A stretch of DNA of 64,000 bases from Myxococcus eversor (GCF_010894455.1 NZ_JAAIXY010000020.1:119136-183135), one strand, 5' to 3'. Positions 8,500 to 18,482 are shown, counted from the first letter of the stretch. The notes: generated by a model not told the origin, from the sequence alone. Program-made: numbers and translations.

Positions 8500-10533
8500 A
8501 TGTGGGAGCGAATGAAGAAGCGCGGCGCGTGGGTGCTGGCGTTGTCGTTGCTGGCGATGACCGCGTGCTCGGATTCAGAGGATGACGCGTCGCCGGACGC
8601 AGGGCAGGAGCAGCCCGACGGCGGAGGTACGCCCGACGCGGGGCCTCCGGACGCGGGGCCTCCACTGCCCGCGCTGGAGGTGCCGGAGGGCTGCAACCCG
8701 CTGGCGTCGGAGCATGACTGTCTGTTGCCGTATCCGTCGAACTACTTCCTGCAGGAGGATGCGGCGCTGCCCTCGGGCCACCGCGTGAAGCTGAGCACGG
8801 CGGCGAAGTTGAAGATGAAGGACGGGACGCCCTTCGACTTCACGGACCTGCATCCCGCGGATGGCTATTCGCATGGGACGCAGATGCTCGCGCTCTTCCC
8901 GGGGGGCGTGGACGCGACGAACCTGCCGACGGTGACGCAGCCCATGGCGGCGACGTCGGGGACCACGGTGGTGCTGGACGCGGAGGCGCGCACGGGGGTG
9001 CTGCACTTCGCGGAGTTGGATCCACGCGCGCCGGACGACGCGCACCGGGCGTTGCTGCTGCGGCCGGTGGTGCGGCTGCGCGGTGGGGCTCGCTACATCG
9101 TCGCGTTGCGCGGGCTGAAGGCGAAGGACGGGACGGCGGTGCCCGTGCCGGAGGGCTTCCGCCGCATCCGGGATGGACAGACGGCGGGAGACCCGCTGCT
9201 GGCGCCCCTGGCCGCGCGGTACGAGGCGGACATCTTCCCGGCGCTGGAGGCCGCGGGCGTGGCGCGCTCCGAGTTGCAGCTCGCGTGGGACTTCACCACG
9301 GAGACGGAGGAGAACGTCACCCGGGACATGCTGGAGGTGCGCCGACTGGCGATGGAGGCCATGGAGGCCACGCCGCCCGTCGTCACGGTGACGGAGGTGA
9401 AGGACGAGGTGGACGCGAACATCTTCCGCCGCATCAAGGGGACGTTGCGGGTGCCGCTCTTCATGGAGACTGCGCAGGCGGGTGCGCTGCTGGCGCGTGA
9501 CGAGCAGGGCCGGGTGCGGCGCAATGGCGAGGCGGAGGTGCCCTTCACGCTCCAGATTCCCCGGAGTGTCTGGGGGCAGGCGGTGGCGCCGGTGCGCTTC
9601 CTCCAGTTCGGGCATGGCTTCTTCGGCAGTCAGGGGGAGTCGGATGGCTCGTTCGTCCGGCCCTTCGTGCAGGCGACGAAGATGGTGGTGATGACGGTGG
9701 ACTGGTGGGGAATGTCGCAGGCGGATGCGCCGGGGGTGATTGGCGCGATGTCGCAGCAGCCCGCGCAGACGCTGCGCTTCACCGACCGGGTGCACCAGGG
9801 CATGGTGAACCAGATGGCTGTCACCTACGCGGCGCGGACGACGCTGAAGGAGGTGGCGGAGCTGAAGGACAACGGGGTGCTCGTGTATGACCCGGACCAG
9901 ACGTACTTCTACGGCATCAGCCAGGGGCACATCCTGGGTGGGACGTACGTGGCGCTGTCGCCGCACATCTCCCGGGCGGTGTTCAGCGTGGGTGGAGCGG
10001 ACTTCTCGCTGATGATGTTCCGCGCGAAGCCGTTCGCGATGTTCCTCCAGGCGATCGCGGCGGCGGTGCCGGATGCGTTGGACCAGCAGAAGTTCGCGGC
10101 GCTGACGCAGACGAGCTTCGACCGCATCGACCCGATTACCTACGCGCCACACGTGCTGACGACGCCGTACACGGGTGGACCGGCGTCGCGTCGGGTGCTG
10201 GTGCAGTACGGGCTGGGGGATGCGCAGGTGCCCAACGTGGCCACGGAGCTTCACGCGCGGGCGATGGGCCTGACGCAGCAGCTCCCGGCGACGTGGAGGG
10301 TGCCGGAGCTGCCGGTGTTCGAGGGCGCCATCGAAGGCGCGGCGCTGGTGCAGTTCGACTTCGGGCTGCCCTCGCCGCTTCCGGGCACGGTGGCGGACCT
10401 GCCCGCGCAGGACAACCCGGTGCACGAGGGCGTGCGGCGCAACGTGAAGGGCCGCGAGCAGGTGGACCTCTTCCTGCAACCGGATGGCAAGGTGGAGACC
10501 ACCTGCGGCGGCGTCTGCCTCGGCGCCAACTGA
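8500..10533 (+). CDS. large lipoprotein with alpha/beta-hydrolase-like fold
   Basis: A 677-residue lipoprotein. Signal ALSLLAMTAC at the N-terminus is followed by a D/G/P-rich linker (residues 25-60). The long body contains a probable alpha/beta-hydrolase domain: FLQFGHGFFG as oxyanion region, GISQGHILGGTY as a nucleophile-elbow-like motif, and a late VLVQYGLGDAQVP acid-loop-like segment. The elbow has Gly-x-Ser-x-Gly form, but I cannot place the His with certainty, so activity is unproven. The start at 8500 has GAGGAG ten bases upstream; ATG 8512 is the alternative. Related long lipoproteins recur in myxobacterial genomes with unknown roles. Confidence 0.7.
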   Translation: MWERMKKRGAWVLALSLLAMTACSDSEDDASPDAGQEQPDGGGTPDAGPPDAGPPLPALEVPEGCNPLASEHDCLLPYPSNYFLQEDAALPSGHRVKLSTAAKLKMKDGTPFDFTDLHPADGYSHGTQMLALFPGGVDATNLPTVTQPMAATSGTTVVLDAEARTGVLHFAELDPRAPDDAHRALLLRPVVRLRGGARYIVALRGLKAKDGTAVPVPEGFRRIRDGQTAGDPLLAPLAARYEADIFPALEAAGVARSELQLAWDFTTETEENVTRDMLEVRRLAMEAMEATPPVVTVTEVKDEVDANIFRRIKGTLRVPLFMETAQAGALLARDEQGRVRRNGEAEVPFTLQIPRSVWGQAVAPVRFLQFGHGFFGSQGESDGSFVRPFVQATKMVVMTVDWWGMSQADAPGVIGAMSQQPAQTLRFTDRVHQGMVNQMAVTYAARTTLKEVAELKDNGVLVYDPDQTYFYGISQGHILGGTYVALSPHISRAVFSVGGADFSLMMFRAKPFAMFLQAIAAAVPDALDQQKFAALTQTSFDRIDPITYAPHVLTTPYTGGPASRRVLVQYGLGDAQVPNVATELHARAMGLTQQLPATWRVPELPVFEGAIEGAALVQFDFGLPSPLPGTVADLPAQDNPVHEGVRRNVKGREQVDLFLQPDGKVETTCGGVCLGAN

Positions 10534-10577
10534 CGTCAGGACCCGCCTGAGAAGGGCGTGTTGCTTGCAGGAATCGC

Positions 10578-10606
10578 GGTCCGCGCCCACTCGACGGGCG
10601 CGGACC
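10578..10606 (+). terminator. terminator-like hairpin
   Basis: A perfect 11-bp stem (GGTCCGCGCCC with GGGCGCGGACC, one further G-C pair outside) with a 7-nt loop lies 45 nt after the lipoprotein gene. No U-tract follows. Confidence 0.6.
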
Positions 10607-10793
10607 GTCCAACCTGTGAGACTGCATGCGCCCCTCTATCGAAGCGACTTCCCCGGCCCGTCCTCCTCCGATTCCACGAACTCCGGTAGGCAGTAGACGC
10701 CGCGACCTGGAGGGTGAGAAACAGGGCTCGGACCTCGCGCCTGTGCGGGCCCCCGTTCGTCGGGGTGGTGCACGGCCTCGTCAGGGAGGATGC

Positions 10794-11096
10794 ATGACAC
10801 GGTACTGGCTCTCGTTCGACCTGGGGCTTCGAGGCAACTACGACGACCTCTACAGGTGGCTGGCGAAGCTGGAAGCGCGCGAGTGCGGTGATGGCATGGC
10901 GACCTTCACGACGGCGCTGACGCCCACGCAGCTCAAGCGCGCCCTCAAGCCCATCATCGGGAAGAAGGGTCGGGCCTATCTGATTGGGCCCGACAAGGAT
11001 GGGAAGTGGAGCGGGAAGTGGCTGTTCGGCAGCCGGCGTCCGGCCTCCTGGGTCGGCTACACCGAGGTCGCTGGAGAGGAGCAGGACGACGCATGA
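10794..11096 (+). CDS. small protein with Cas2/VapD-like N-terminus, partner of the PIN gene
   Basis: A 100-residue protein starting at an ATG with AGGGAGG upstream. The N-terminus TRYWLSFDLGLRGNYDDLYR resembles the first beta strand and helix of the small ferredoxin-like Cas2/VapD/SinR-type proteins; the C-terminus is rich in Gly, Lys and Trp. Its stop overlaps the start of a PIN-domain frame (11093), the layout of a toxin-antitoxin pair, so it may neutralise or assist that nuclease. The fold match is by eye only and the role is inferred. Confidence 0.6.
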   Translation: MTRYWLSFDLGLRGNYDDLYRWLAKLEARECGDGMATFTTALTPTQLKRALKPIIGKKGRAYLIGPDKDGKWSGKWLFGSRRPASWVGYTEVAGEEQDDA

Positions 11097-11552
11097 AGGT
11101 CTGCGTCGATGCTTGTTTCCTCATCGCGATGTACGACTCGCGGGACGGGTCTGCACGGTGTCGCGGAGGCCCTCTTCGAGAAGCTCTTCGACTCGGCCAC
11201 GCATGAGCTCGTCGTCCCCTGGCCCATCCTCTATGAAACGGTGTCGACCCGGATGGCCCGGCGCAGTGACTCGCTGGGGCTGATGGAGCGGGACTTGAAA
11301 CGCCTGCGGCAGCGCAACCGGCTGTCGATGTTGTTCGACCGCAAGATGCGGGAGCAGGCGCTGGGCGAGTGCTTCGAGGAGCTGAAGAGGCAAGGAGGCA
11401 GCTACCGCGCCTTGAGTCTGGTGGACCGGGTGGTGCGGCTGATGCTGCTCAACCCGAAGAACCGGTTGCACGGTCTCATCACCTTCAACCGGGGTGACTT
11501 CGAGGATGTGTGCCGGAGCCGGAAGATTCAGCTCATCGACCAGTACGGTTGA
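11093..11552 (+). pseudogene. PIN-domain nuclease (VapC-like), frameshifted
   Basis: The frame from ATG 11093 begins MKVCVDACFLIAMYDSRDG, a typical PIN start with the first metal Asp (Asp6), but stops at 11206. The rest of the domain continues in the +1 frame to 11552. Removing one G from the GGG run near 11147-11149 joins the halves into a 152-residue protein with all four acidic PIN residues (Asp6, Glu48 in LYETV, Asp111 in LSLVD, Asp135 in FNRGDF). It could be a decayed toxin, a sequencing error or, less likely, a recoding site. The rest of the gene is undamaged, so any break is recent. Confidence 0.8.
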
Positions 11553-11606
11553 CGCCCGGACCCACCGCCTCACCACGAGGACGACGGGCCCGGATGTCCG
11601 ATGGAC

Positions 11607-13247
11607 TCACCCAGCGGCGCTGGGCGCGCTCTTGAGCAGGTGGTCGCCGTAATCCTCGCGCAGCTTCGTCTTGAGGAACTTGCCCGTGGACGTGCGCGGA
11701 ATCTGGCCGATGAAGAGGTAGTCGTCCGGCAGCCAGAATTTGGCGAACTGCTTCGCCAGGTGCTCGGCCAGCTCCTCCTTCGTCGCCGTCTGTCCCGGCT
11801 TCAGCACCACCGCCGCCAGTGGACGCTCGTCCCAGCGCGCGTGCCGCCCGGCGAACACCGCCGCCTCCAGCACCGCCGGGTGACTCATCAGCGCGTTCTC
11901 CAACGCCACCGACGAAATCCACTCGCCACCCGACTTGATGACGTCCTTGCTCCGGTCGCAGATGCGGACATACCCATCCGCGTCCAGCGTCACCACGTCA
12001 CCCGTCTTGAACCAGCCGTCCGCCGTGAAGCGGTCCTGCCCCTCGCCGCCGTAGTACGAGCCCGCCACCCACGGCCCGCGCACCTCCAGCTCGCCCATCG
12101 TCGAGCCATCCCACGGCAACGGCTTGCCCTCCTCGCTCATCACCCGCGTCTCCACGAACGGAAGCGCGAAGCCCTGCGAGCCCTGCGCCGCGAGCTGCGT
12201 CTTCGCGTCCGCGTGGCGAAGCTCCTGCTTCACCTTCGCCATGGTGCCCACCGGGTTCATCTCCGTCATGCCCCACGCGTGCGTCACCTCCAGCCCGTGC
12301 CGCTGACGGAAGCCATCAATCATCGCCGGAGGCGCCGCCGAGCCACCAATCAACATGGTGCGCACCGCGCTCAGGTCCCACTTCTTCGGGTCCTGGTCCA
12401 ACAGCGCCAGAATCCCCAGCCAGATGGTCGGCACCCCGCCCGCAATCGTCACCTTCTCCGCCGCCATCAAGTCCAACAGCGACGGCGGGTCCAGGTGCGG
12501 CCCCGGCATCACCATGCGCGCGCCCGTGAGCAGCGCGTCGAACGGCAGGCCCCACGCCGCCGCGTGGAACATGGGCACCACCGGCAGCACCGAGTCCGCC
12601 TCGCCAATGCCCGTCAAATCCTTCATGCAACACACCAGCGTGTGCAACACGATGGAGCGGTGGCTGAACAGCACCCCCTTCGGGTTGCCCGTCGTCCCCG
12701 ACGTGTAGCAGAGCATCGCCGCGCTGTTCTCATCCAGCGTCGGGAAGTCGAAGTCCACCGACTCCTTCGCCAGCAACTGCTCGTAGTCCAGCATCCCCTC
12801 GGGCGCCGGCCCCGCGTCCGGGATGACGATGACGTGGCGGATGCTCGGCACCTGCGCCGCGAACTTCTCGAACAGCGGCAACAACGAGCGGTCCACCAGC
12901 ACCACCGTGTCCTCCGCGTGCCGCGCGATGTACGCCAAATCATTCGGGTGCAGGCGCAGGTTCAGCGTGTGCACCACCGCGCCCATCGCCGGAATGCCGA
13001 AGTACGCCTCCAGGTGCCGGTAGTGGTTCCAGCTCAGCGTCGCCACCCGGTCGCCTGCCTTCACCCCCAGCCGCGTCAGCGCATTCATCAGCTGACACGT
13101 GCGCCGGTGGAAGTCCGCATAGGTATAGCGGTGCGTCGTCTTGTCCGGATTGCGGCTGACGATTTCCGAGCGCGGGAAGTACGTCCGCGCGCGCTCCAGG
13201 AAATGCGTCAGGGTGAGCGGGAAGTCCATCATGCGTCCTGGAAGCAT
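11607..13247 (-). CDS. long/medium-chain acyl-CoA synthetase
   Basis: A 546-residue AMP-binding (ANL superfamily) enzyme that activates a carboxylic acid, usually a fatty acid, to its CoA ester with ATP. It has the P-loop-like motif [12 protein letters not shown], the adenylate contact TEMNPVG, the hinge [19 protein letters not shown] and the C-terminal [14 protein letters not shown]; the catalytic Lys lies in [11 protein letters not shown]. The start at 13247 ([20 protein letters not shown]) has a GGGA site; MMDF at 13232 is the alternative. It stands alone, convergent to the PIN gene. Confidence 0.9.
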   Translation of the reverse strand: MLPGRMMDFPLTLTHFLERARTYFPRSEIVSRNPDKTTHRYTYADFHRRTCQLMNALTRLGVKAGDRVATLSWNHYRHLEAYFGIPAMGAVVHTLNLRLHPNDLAYIARHAEDTVVLVDRSLLPLFEKFAAQVPSIRHVIVIPDAGPAPEGMLDYEQLLAKESVDFDFPTLDENSAAMLCYTSGTTGNPKGVLFSHRSIVLHTLVCCMKDLTGIGEADSVLPVVPMFHAAAWGLPFDALLTGARMVMPGPHLDPPSLLDLMAAEKVTIAGGVPTIWLGILALLDQDPKKWDLSAVRTMLIGGSAAPPAMIDGFRQRHGLEVTHAWGMTEMNPVGTMAKVKQELRHADAKTQLAAQGSQGFALPFVETRVMSEEGKPLPWDGSTMGELEVRGPWVAGSYYGGEGQDRFTADGWFKTGDVVTLDADGYVRICDRSKDVIKSGGEWISSVALENALMSHPAVLEAAVFAGRHARWDERPLAAVVLKPGQTATKEELAEHLAKQFAKFWLPDDYLFIGQIPRTSTGKFLKTKLREDYGDHLLKSAPSAAG

Positions 13248-13347
13248 CGGCACCGTCCCTTCACGGCGAGGGTAGGCCACCGATGCTACCGGATGCGCAC
13301 ACGAGCCAGCGCCCCGCGTCATGTGGCTCGTTTGTTATCGCACTGCG

Positions 13348-14385
13348 TCAGCCGAAGAAGACCTGGGCGACCTCGAAGAACTCCTTGGGCACCTTCTTGA
13401 GTTCCTTCGTCGCGGCGGACAGGTCCACGCTGATGATTTCGTTGCCCTTGAGCGCGGCCATCATCCCGAACTCGCCGCGGGCCACCATGTCGCAGGCGTG
13501 GACGCCGTAGCGGGTGGCGAGCACGCGGTCATGCGCGGTGGGCGCGCCGCCGCGCTGGATGTGGCCCAGCACGGACACGCGCGTCTCGAAGCCAGTGCGT
13601 CGCTCGATTTCGTGCGCGACGATGTTGCCCACGCCGCCCAGGCGCGGCCGGCCTGCCTCGTCCAGCGAGCCGCTGGTGACGAGCTGCTCGTTCTGGTCCG
13701 CCGCCAGCTTGATGCGCGTGCCCTCGGCGACGACGACGATGGAGAAGGTGCGCCCGCCCGCGTGGCGGCGCTGGATGTGCTCGGCCACGCGCTCCAGGTC
13801 GGCCGGAATCTCCGGGACGAGGATGACGTCCGCGCCGCCGGCGATGCCCGCGTAGGTGGCAATCCAGCCCACGTGTCGGCCCATGACCTCGCAGACGATG
13901 ACGCGCTTGTGGGACTCGGCGGTGGAGTGCAGCCGGTCCACGGCCTCCGTCGCAATCGACACGGCGGTGTCGAAGCCGAAGGTGAAGTCCGTGCCGTTGA
14001 GGTCGTTGTCGATGGTCTTCGGCACGCCGACGATGCGCAGGCCCTCTTGCGACATGCGCGTGGCGGCGGACAGCGTGCCCTCGCCGCCGATGGCGATGAC
14101 GGCGTGGATGCCATTGCGCTCAATGGCGCGCTTGACCTTCTCCAGCCCGTTCTCGACCTTGAAGGGGTTGACGCGCGAGGTGCCGAGGATGGTGCCGCCC
14201 CGGTGGAGGATGCCGGAGGTGGTCTCCCGCGTGAGGCGGAAGTGGTTGTCCTCGAGCAGGCCCTTCCACCCGTCTCGAAGGCCCATCATCTCGAAACCGT
14301 GGGCGTTGGCGCGGCGGACGATGGCGCGGATGACGGCGTTCAGGCCGGGGCAGTCACCCCCGCCGGTGAGCACGGCGACTTTCAT
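13348..14385 (-). CDS. pfkA: 6-phosphofructokinase
   Basis: A 345-residue phosphofructokinase. It has the N-terminal LTGGGDCPGLNAVIR, the phosphoryl-donor loop AIGGEGT (99-104), the catalytic PKTIDND (122-128), EVMGRHVGWIA and a late HIQRGGAPTAHDR. Gly at the donor-selecting position of GGEGT points to ATP, while Lys in PKTIDND is the form seen in PPi-type or mixed group III enzymes. The Myxococcus xanthus enzyme is known to be activated by the Ser/Thr kinase Pkn4, so kinase control is plausible here. The gene is monocistronic, with its own ATG at 14385. Confidence 0.94.
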   Translation of the reverse strand: MKVAVLTGGGDCPGLNAVIRAIVRRANAHGFEMMGLRDGWKGLLEDNHFRLTRETTSGILHRGGTILGTSRVNPFKVENGLEKVKRAIERNGIHAVIAIGGEGTLSAATRMSQEGLRIVGVPKTIDNDLNGTDFTFGFDTAVSIATEAVDRLHSTAESHKRVIVCEVMGRHVGWIATYAGIAGGADVILVPEIPADLERVAEHIQRRHAGGRTFSIVVVAEGTRIKLAADQNEQLVTSGSLDEAGRPRLGGVGNIVAHEIERRTGFETRVSVLGHIQRGGAPTAHDRVLATRYGVHACDMVARGEFGMMAALKGNEIISVDLSAATKELKKVPKEFFEVAQVFFG

Positions 14386-14463
14386 GGGGAGGGTTCTATC
14401 GCGCCCGGCGGCACGCGTGCTCGCGAAGTTTGCCCGAGCGCTCTCCGACGGACGTGGCGACCC

Positions 14464-15891
14464 CTAGCCGAACACCGCGGGGCGCCTGTGAGTCCAGGGG
14501 TGCGCCGACTCGAGCTGAGAGGCCAGTCGGAAGAGGGTGGCCTCGTCGCCGTGGCGGGCGATGAACTGGACGCCCACGGGCAGCCCCTCCGGGCTCCAGT
14601 GGAGGGGGACGCTCATGGCCGGGTTGCCCGCCATGTTGGCCATGGGGCAGTAGGGCGTGAAGGCCGCCGCGCGGAACAGCGGCCCGAGCGGCTCGTCGGG
14701 CGGGGCGGCGAACGTGCCGAGCAGGGGCGCGGGCTCGGTGACGGTGGGCAAGAGCCACACGTCCACGTCGGTGAAGCGCCGGGCGAAGGCGCGGCCGAAG
14801 CGCAGACCCTCGGCCTGGGCGTGCAGGTAGGCCGACAGGCCCTGGCTCAGGCCGAACTGGTAGAGCGCCCAGGTGAAGGGCTCGAAGTCCTCGGGTGACG
14901 GGGCGCGGCGCATGCGCCGGCCCAGGCCCTCGATGCTGTTCACCACGCTGGCGGCCCAGGCGGTCATGAAGTGCTGCCCCAGCTCCTCGTCGCCCGGTAT
15001 CTGCAAGCTGCCTTCGAGGACGGAGTGGCCCAGGCCCTCCAGCAATCGCGCGGTGGCGACGACGGCGGCCAGGCACTCGGGGTGGACGGGGGCGCCCACG
15101 GCGTTGCGCAGCGTCAGGCCGACGCGCAGGCGGCCAGGCGGTGCGCCGACCTCCATGAGGTAAGGCCGCGTCTTCGGCGGGGCGACGTAGGGCGCGCCCA
15201 CGTCGGGGCCCTCGGTGGCGTCCAGCAGGGCGGCGCTGTCCCTCACCGTGCGGGTGAGTGCATGCTCGCCCACCAGCCAGTGGACGCCGTCCGCCAGCTC
15301 CGGGCCCGTGGGGTTGCGGCCCCGGCTGGGCTTGAGGCCGAACAGGCCGCAGGCCGACGCGGGGATGCGGATGGAGCCGCCGCCGTCCGACGCGTGCGCG
15401 AAGGGCACCATGCCGCTGGCCACCGCCGCCGCCGCGCCGCCACTGGAGCCTCCTGGAGAGCGCGTCACGTCCCACGGGTTGCGACAGGGGCCGTGCAGCG
15501 TGCCCTCCGTCGTCGGCAACAGGCCCAGCTCCGGCGTGTTCGTGGTGCCCAGCATGACGAGCCCCGCGCGCAGGTGGCGCTTGACGAGCTCGCTGTCGTG
15601 CTCGGGGATGAAGTCCTTCGTGAAGCGCGAGCCGAAGCGCAGCGGGGAGCCCTCCTGCGCGGCGAGCAGGTCCTTGAGCAGGAAGGGCACGCCGGTGAAG
15701 GGGCCCTGGGGCAGGGGCGTCTTCGCCCGCGCGCGCGCCGTGTCGAACTGCGTGTGCACGACGGCGTTGAGCTTCGGGTTGTGGCGCTCGATGCGAGCGA
15801 TGGCCGCGTCCACCAGCTCCAGTGGCGTGACTTCCCCACCGCGGACGAGCTCGGCCTGGGCGGTGGCGTCGAGGCTGACGAAGGGGTCCAT
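14464..15891 (-). CDS. amidase signature family hydrolase
   Basis: A 475-residue amidase. The Ser-cisSer-Lys triad is readable: Lys in PFLLKDL, cis-Ser in [16 protein letters not shown] and the nucleophile in [10 protein letters not shown]. The family ending [20 protein letters not shown] is intact. It is full length for stand-alone amidases (peptide or aryl amidases); GatA is less likely because no gatB or gatC is near. There is no signal peptide, so it is cytoplasmic. It is divergent from the nagB-like gene across a 207-nt region that holds an inverted repeat. Confidence 0.9.
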   Translation of the reverse strand: MDPFVSLDATAQAELVRGGEVTPLELVDAAIARIERHNPKLNAVVHTQFDTARARAKTPLPQGPFTGVPFLLKDLLAAQEGSPLRFGSRFTKDFIPEHDSELVKRHLRAGLVMLGTTNTPELGLLPTTEGTLHGPCRNPWDVTRSPGGSSGGAAAAVASGMVPFAHASDGGGSIRIPASACGLFGLKPSRGRNPTGPELADGVHWLVGEHALTRTVRDSAALLDATEGPDVGAPYVAPPKTRPYLMEVGAPPGRLRVGLTLRNAVGAPVHPECLAAVVATARLLEGLGHSVLEGSLQIPGDEELGQHFMTAWAASVVNSIEGLGRRMRRAPSPEDFEPFTWALYQFGLSQGLSAYLHAQAEGLRFGRAFARRFTDVDVWLLPTVTEPAPLLGTFAAPPDEPLGPLFRAAAFTPYCPMANMAGNPAMSVPLHWSPEGLPVGVQFIARHGDEATLFRLASQLESAHPWTHRRPAVFG

Positions 15892-15976
15892 CCGTCGACT
15901 CTACCGCCGTTCCGCGCTGACGCCCGCGCGCGCGAAGCCCGCGGCATGACGCGTTGCGTTTGTGCATTATCGGAAA

Positions 15977-15999
15977 GTGACAGTTGCCACATCTGTCAC
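15977..15999. promoter_or_regulatory. inverted repeat between amidase and deaminase genes
   Basis: GTGACAG (15977-15983) and CTGTCAC (15993-15999) form a perfect 7-bp inverted repeat with centres 16 bp apart, about one and a half helical turns. It lies in the divergent promoter region and may be an operator for one or both genes. No regulator gene is adjacent. Confidence 0.45.
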
Positions 16000-16098
16000 A
16001 GACGTGCCGCACGGTGAACGCGTTCCCGACTCGGGGCTCGTGTTGAAGGTGTGGCTTCTATGCTCGTGTGCGCGCCTTCTTCGCGAGCGGGAGCCTCC

Positions 16099-16842
16099 TT
16101 GAACCTTCGAGTCTTCGAGTCCGAGCAGGAAGCGGCCATCGCCTGCGCCGCGCGCGTCGCGGAGGCGGTGACGTCTCATCCGTCGCTGGTGTTGGGGCTG
16201 CCCACGGGGCGCTCGCCGCTCAACGTGTACCGGGAGCTGGTGGCGTTGCACGAGCGAAGGGCGCTGGACTGGTCTCGTGCGCGGACGTTCAACCTGGACG
16301 AGCTGCTCGGGGTGTCGGGCGAGGACGGAGGCAGCTTTCGCGCGTACATGGAGCGGCACTTCTTCCGGAAGGTGAACCTGTCGGAGGAGCGCATCCACTT
16401 CCTCGACGGCGCGGCGCCGGACGCGGAGGTCGAGTGCGCACGCTACGAGGCGGAGCTTGTCGCCGAGGGTGGGCTGGGATTGGTGTTGCTGGGCATTGGC
16501 GCCAACGGGCACCTGGCCTTCAACGAGCCGGCCGACCACCTGTTGGCGCGGTGTCACCGGACGCGGCTGAGTCGGGCGACGCGCGAGGCGAATGCGATGC
16601 TCTTCGGCGATGACCCGAGCCGCGTGCCGCTGGAGGCGCTGACCCTGGGCATGGGAGCGCTCATCCAGTCGCGGCGCGCGATGTTGCTGGCGTTTGGCGA
16701 GGGCAAGGCGGAGGCGGTGAAGGCCATGGCGGAGGGCCCCGTGACTCCGCGCTGCCCCGCCTCCTTCCTGCAACTGCACCGCGACGTGGAGGTGTGGTTG
16801 GACCGGGACGCGGCGAGCGCGCTGTCGTCGCGGACTCAGTAG
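16099..16842 (+). CDS. nagB: glucosamine-6-phosphate deaminase-like protein
   Basis: A 247-residue sugar-phosphate isomerase of the NagB/RpiA/SgcQ group. It converts glucosamine-6-phosphate to fructose-6-phosphate and ammonia, feeding amino sugars into glycolysis. Motifs are LGLPTGRSPLNVYREL (phosphate loop), TFNLDELLG (catalytic Asp) and LGIGANGHLAFNEP. I chose the TTG at 16099 because GGGAG lies at the right distance and homology starts there; upstream in-frame ATG 16060 and GTG 16051 lack ribosome sites. It overlaps the convergent VWA gene by seven bases. Confidence 0.85.
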   Translation: MNLRVFESEQEAAIACAARVAEAVTSHPSLVLGLPTGRSPLNVYRELVALHERRALDWSRARTFNLDELLGVSGEDGGSFRAYMERHFFRKVNLSEERIHFLDGAAPDAEVECARYEAELVAEGGLGLVLLGIGANGHLAFNEPADHLLARCHRTRLSRATREANAMLFGDDPSRVPLEALTLGMGALIQSRRAMLLAFGEGKAEAVKAMAEGPVTPRCPASFLQLHRDVEVWLDRDAASALSSRTQ

Positions 16843-18482
16843 GTGTTCGAGTTGGCGACGCGGGGTGACATCAGCGCGCGCAGCTTGCCGAGCAGGGTGA
16901 GGAACTCCGCGCGGTCTTCCTGACCGTCCACCGCGTCCTCCGCGAGCGAGTGGATGCGCGAGAAGCCCCGGTCATCGGTGGGCGCGGTGCCGCGCAGAAG
17001 GTCCGCGGTGCCAGCGACGGCGACGGCGAAGCGCAGGTCGGAGGATGCCCTCGTCAGGGATTCACGCACCCGGTTGCGCGGGAGGGCGAAGCGCTGCTCG
17101 GAGACCTCGGAGTCGCCGGGCTTCTTGGCGCGCACGCGGACGGTGGCGACGGTGGAGCCTTCGCCCGTCAAGTCGAGTTCGTACAGCGCGGTGACGGTGT
17201 GGCCCGCGCCGATTTCGCCCGCGTCGACGGCGTCCTCGCGGAAGTCCTTGTCGGCGATGGCGCGGTTCTCGTAGCCGAGCAGCCGGTAGCCGCGCACGGC
17301 GGCCGGGTCGAACTCCACCTGGATTTTGACGTCCTGGGCGATGACCTCCATGGTGCCGCCGAGCTGCTCCTGGAAGACGCGGCGGGCCTCGCGCTCGGAG
17401 TCGATGTAGAAACAGTTGCCGTTGCCCTTGTTGGCCAGACGCTCCATCAGGTCATCGCGGTAGTTGCCCATGCCGAAGCCGATGGTGGAGAGGGTGACGC
17501 CTTCCTTCACGTAGCGGCTGATGCTCTCCAGCATGGAGTCCGCCGTCTGATTGCGGCCGAGGTTGGTGTCGCCGTCGGTGAGGACGACGACGCGCGAGAC
17601 GCGGTTGGCGCCGGCCATGCGCACGGCGTGCTGATAGGCCAGCTCCAGGCCGCTGCCCATGGCGGTGCCGCCGCCCGAGGAGAGCTCGTCGATGACGGAC
17701 TCGATGTGCTTGCGTTGGCTCGCGGGGGTGGTGTCGAGCACGGTGCGCACGTCGCCCGCGTAGGTGGAGATGGTGACGGTGTCGGTGGGGTTGAGGCCGG
17801 CGACGGCGAGCTTCATCGACGTCTTGGCGAGCTCCAGTCGGTCCGTGCCGGACATGGAGCCGCTGGTGTCCACGAGGAACACGAGGTGCGTGGACTTGCG
17901 CTGGGCCTGGGCGACGTGGCGGCCCTGGAGGCTCACCTTGAGGATGTGCTGGCTCGGGGTGAAGGGGGAGGGCGCGGCCTCCAGCGCGACGTGGAAGGCG
18001 CCTTCGCCGGGGGCGGGCTCGGGGACGCGGTAGCGGAAGTAGTTGACCCATTCCTCGACGCGGACGGTGTGGGCGGAGGGCAGCCGGTTGTTTTGCACGG
18101 CGCGGCGGAAGAGGGCGTAGGAGGCGGTGTCCACGTCCACGGCGAAGGTGGAGAGCGCGTCATCTGCGGTGCGGGTGTAGGCGTTGGGGGCGAGGCGCTC
18201 CACGGGATAGGATGGGGAGATCGCCGGCTCCGAGGCGCCCGGGTTGAAGTGCTGCATCGACTTGCGGGGCAGGGATGGCGAGGAGGACGCGCCGTCATAT
18301 TCGGAGTTCGCTCCGAAGCTGCGCAGGGTCTTCTGGCGCGCCACCACGTCCGGGCTGCCGGCGAGCGCCCCGCAGGTCGCGCCGAAGTGCTTGCGGATGT
18401 TGTCGCCGAACAGCGTGACTCCGGCCACAAAGGCGAGCGCCGCCGACAGCAGGGTGAAGGTGACCTTCAAGGACTTGCTCAT
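16836..18482 (-). CDS. VWA-domain protein (YfbK-like)
   Basis: A 548-residue membrane-anchored protein. A hydrophobic N-terminus (about residues 5-25) precedes a VWA N-terminal region (TFAVDVDTASYALFRRAV), then a von Willebrand A domain with an intact MIDAS DTSGSMSG and VLTDGDTNLG, and a C-terminal DUF3520-type region ending in RAEFLTLLGKLRAL. MIDAS proteins bind divalent metal and a partner's acidic residue. Start 18482 has GAGG nearby; ATG 18512 adds ten residues and is possible. The partner is unknown; no MoxR gene is adjacent. Confidence 0.85.
   Translation of the reverse strand: MSKSLKVTFTLLSAALAFVAGVTLFGDNIRKHFGATCGALAGSPDVVARQKTLRSFGANSEYDGASSSPSLPRKSMQHFNPGASEPAISPSYPVERLAPNAYTRTADDALSTFAVDVDTASYALFRRAVQNNRLPSAHTVRVEEWVNYFRYRVPEPAPGEGAFHVALEAAPSPFTPSQHILKVSLQGRHVAQAQRKSTHLVFLVDTSGSMSGTDRLELAKTSMKLAVAGLNPTDTVTISTYAGDVRTVLDTTPASQRKHIESVIDELSSGGGTAMGSGLELAYQHAVRMAGANRVSRVVVLTDGDTNLGRNQTADSMLESISRYVKEGVTLSTIGFGMGNYRDDLMERLANKGNGNCFYIDSEREARRVFQEQLGGTMEVIAQDVKIQVEFDPAAVRGYRLLGYENRAIADKDFREDAVDAGEIGAGHTVTALYELDLTGEGSTVATVRVRAKKPGDSEVSEQRFALPRNRVRESLTRASSDLRFAVAVAGTADLLRGTAPTDDRGFSRIHSLAEDAVDGQEDRAEFLTLLGKLRALMSPRVANSNTY

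Noticed and set aside
11601-13400. Long plus-strand frame opposite the acyl-CoA ligase
   Set aside because: Arg/His-rich shadow; the minus strand encodes a full ANL enzyme.
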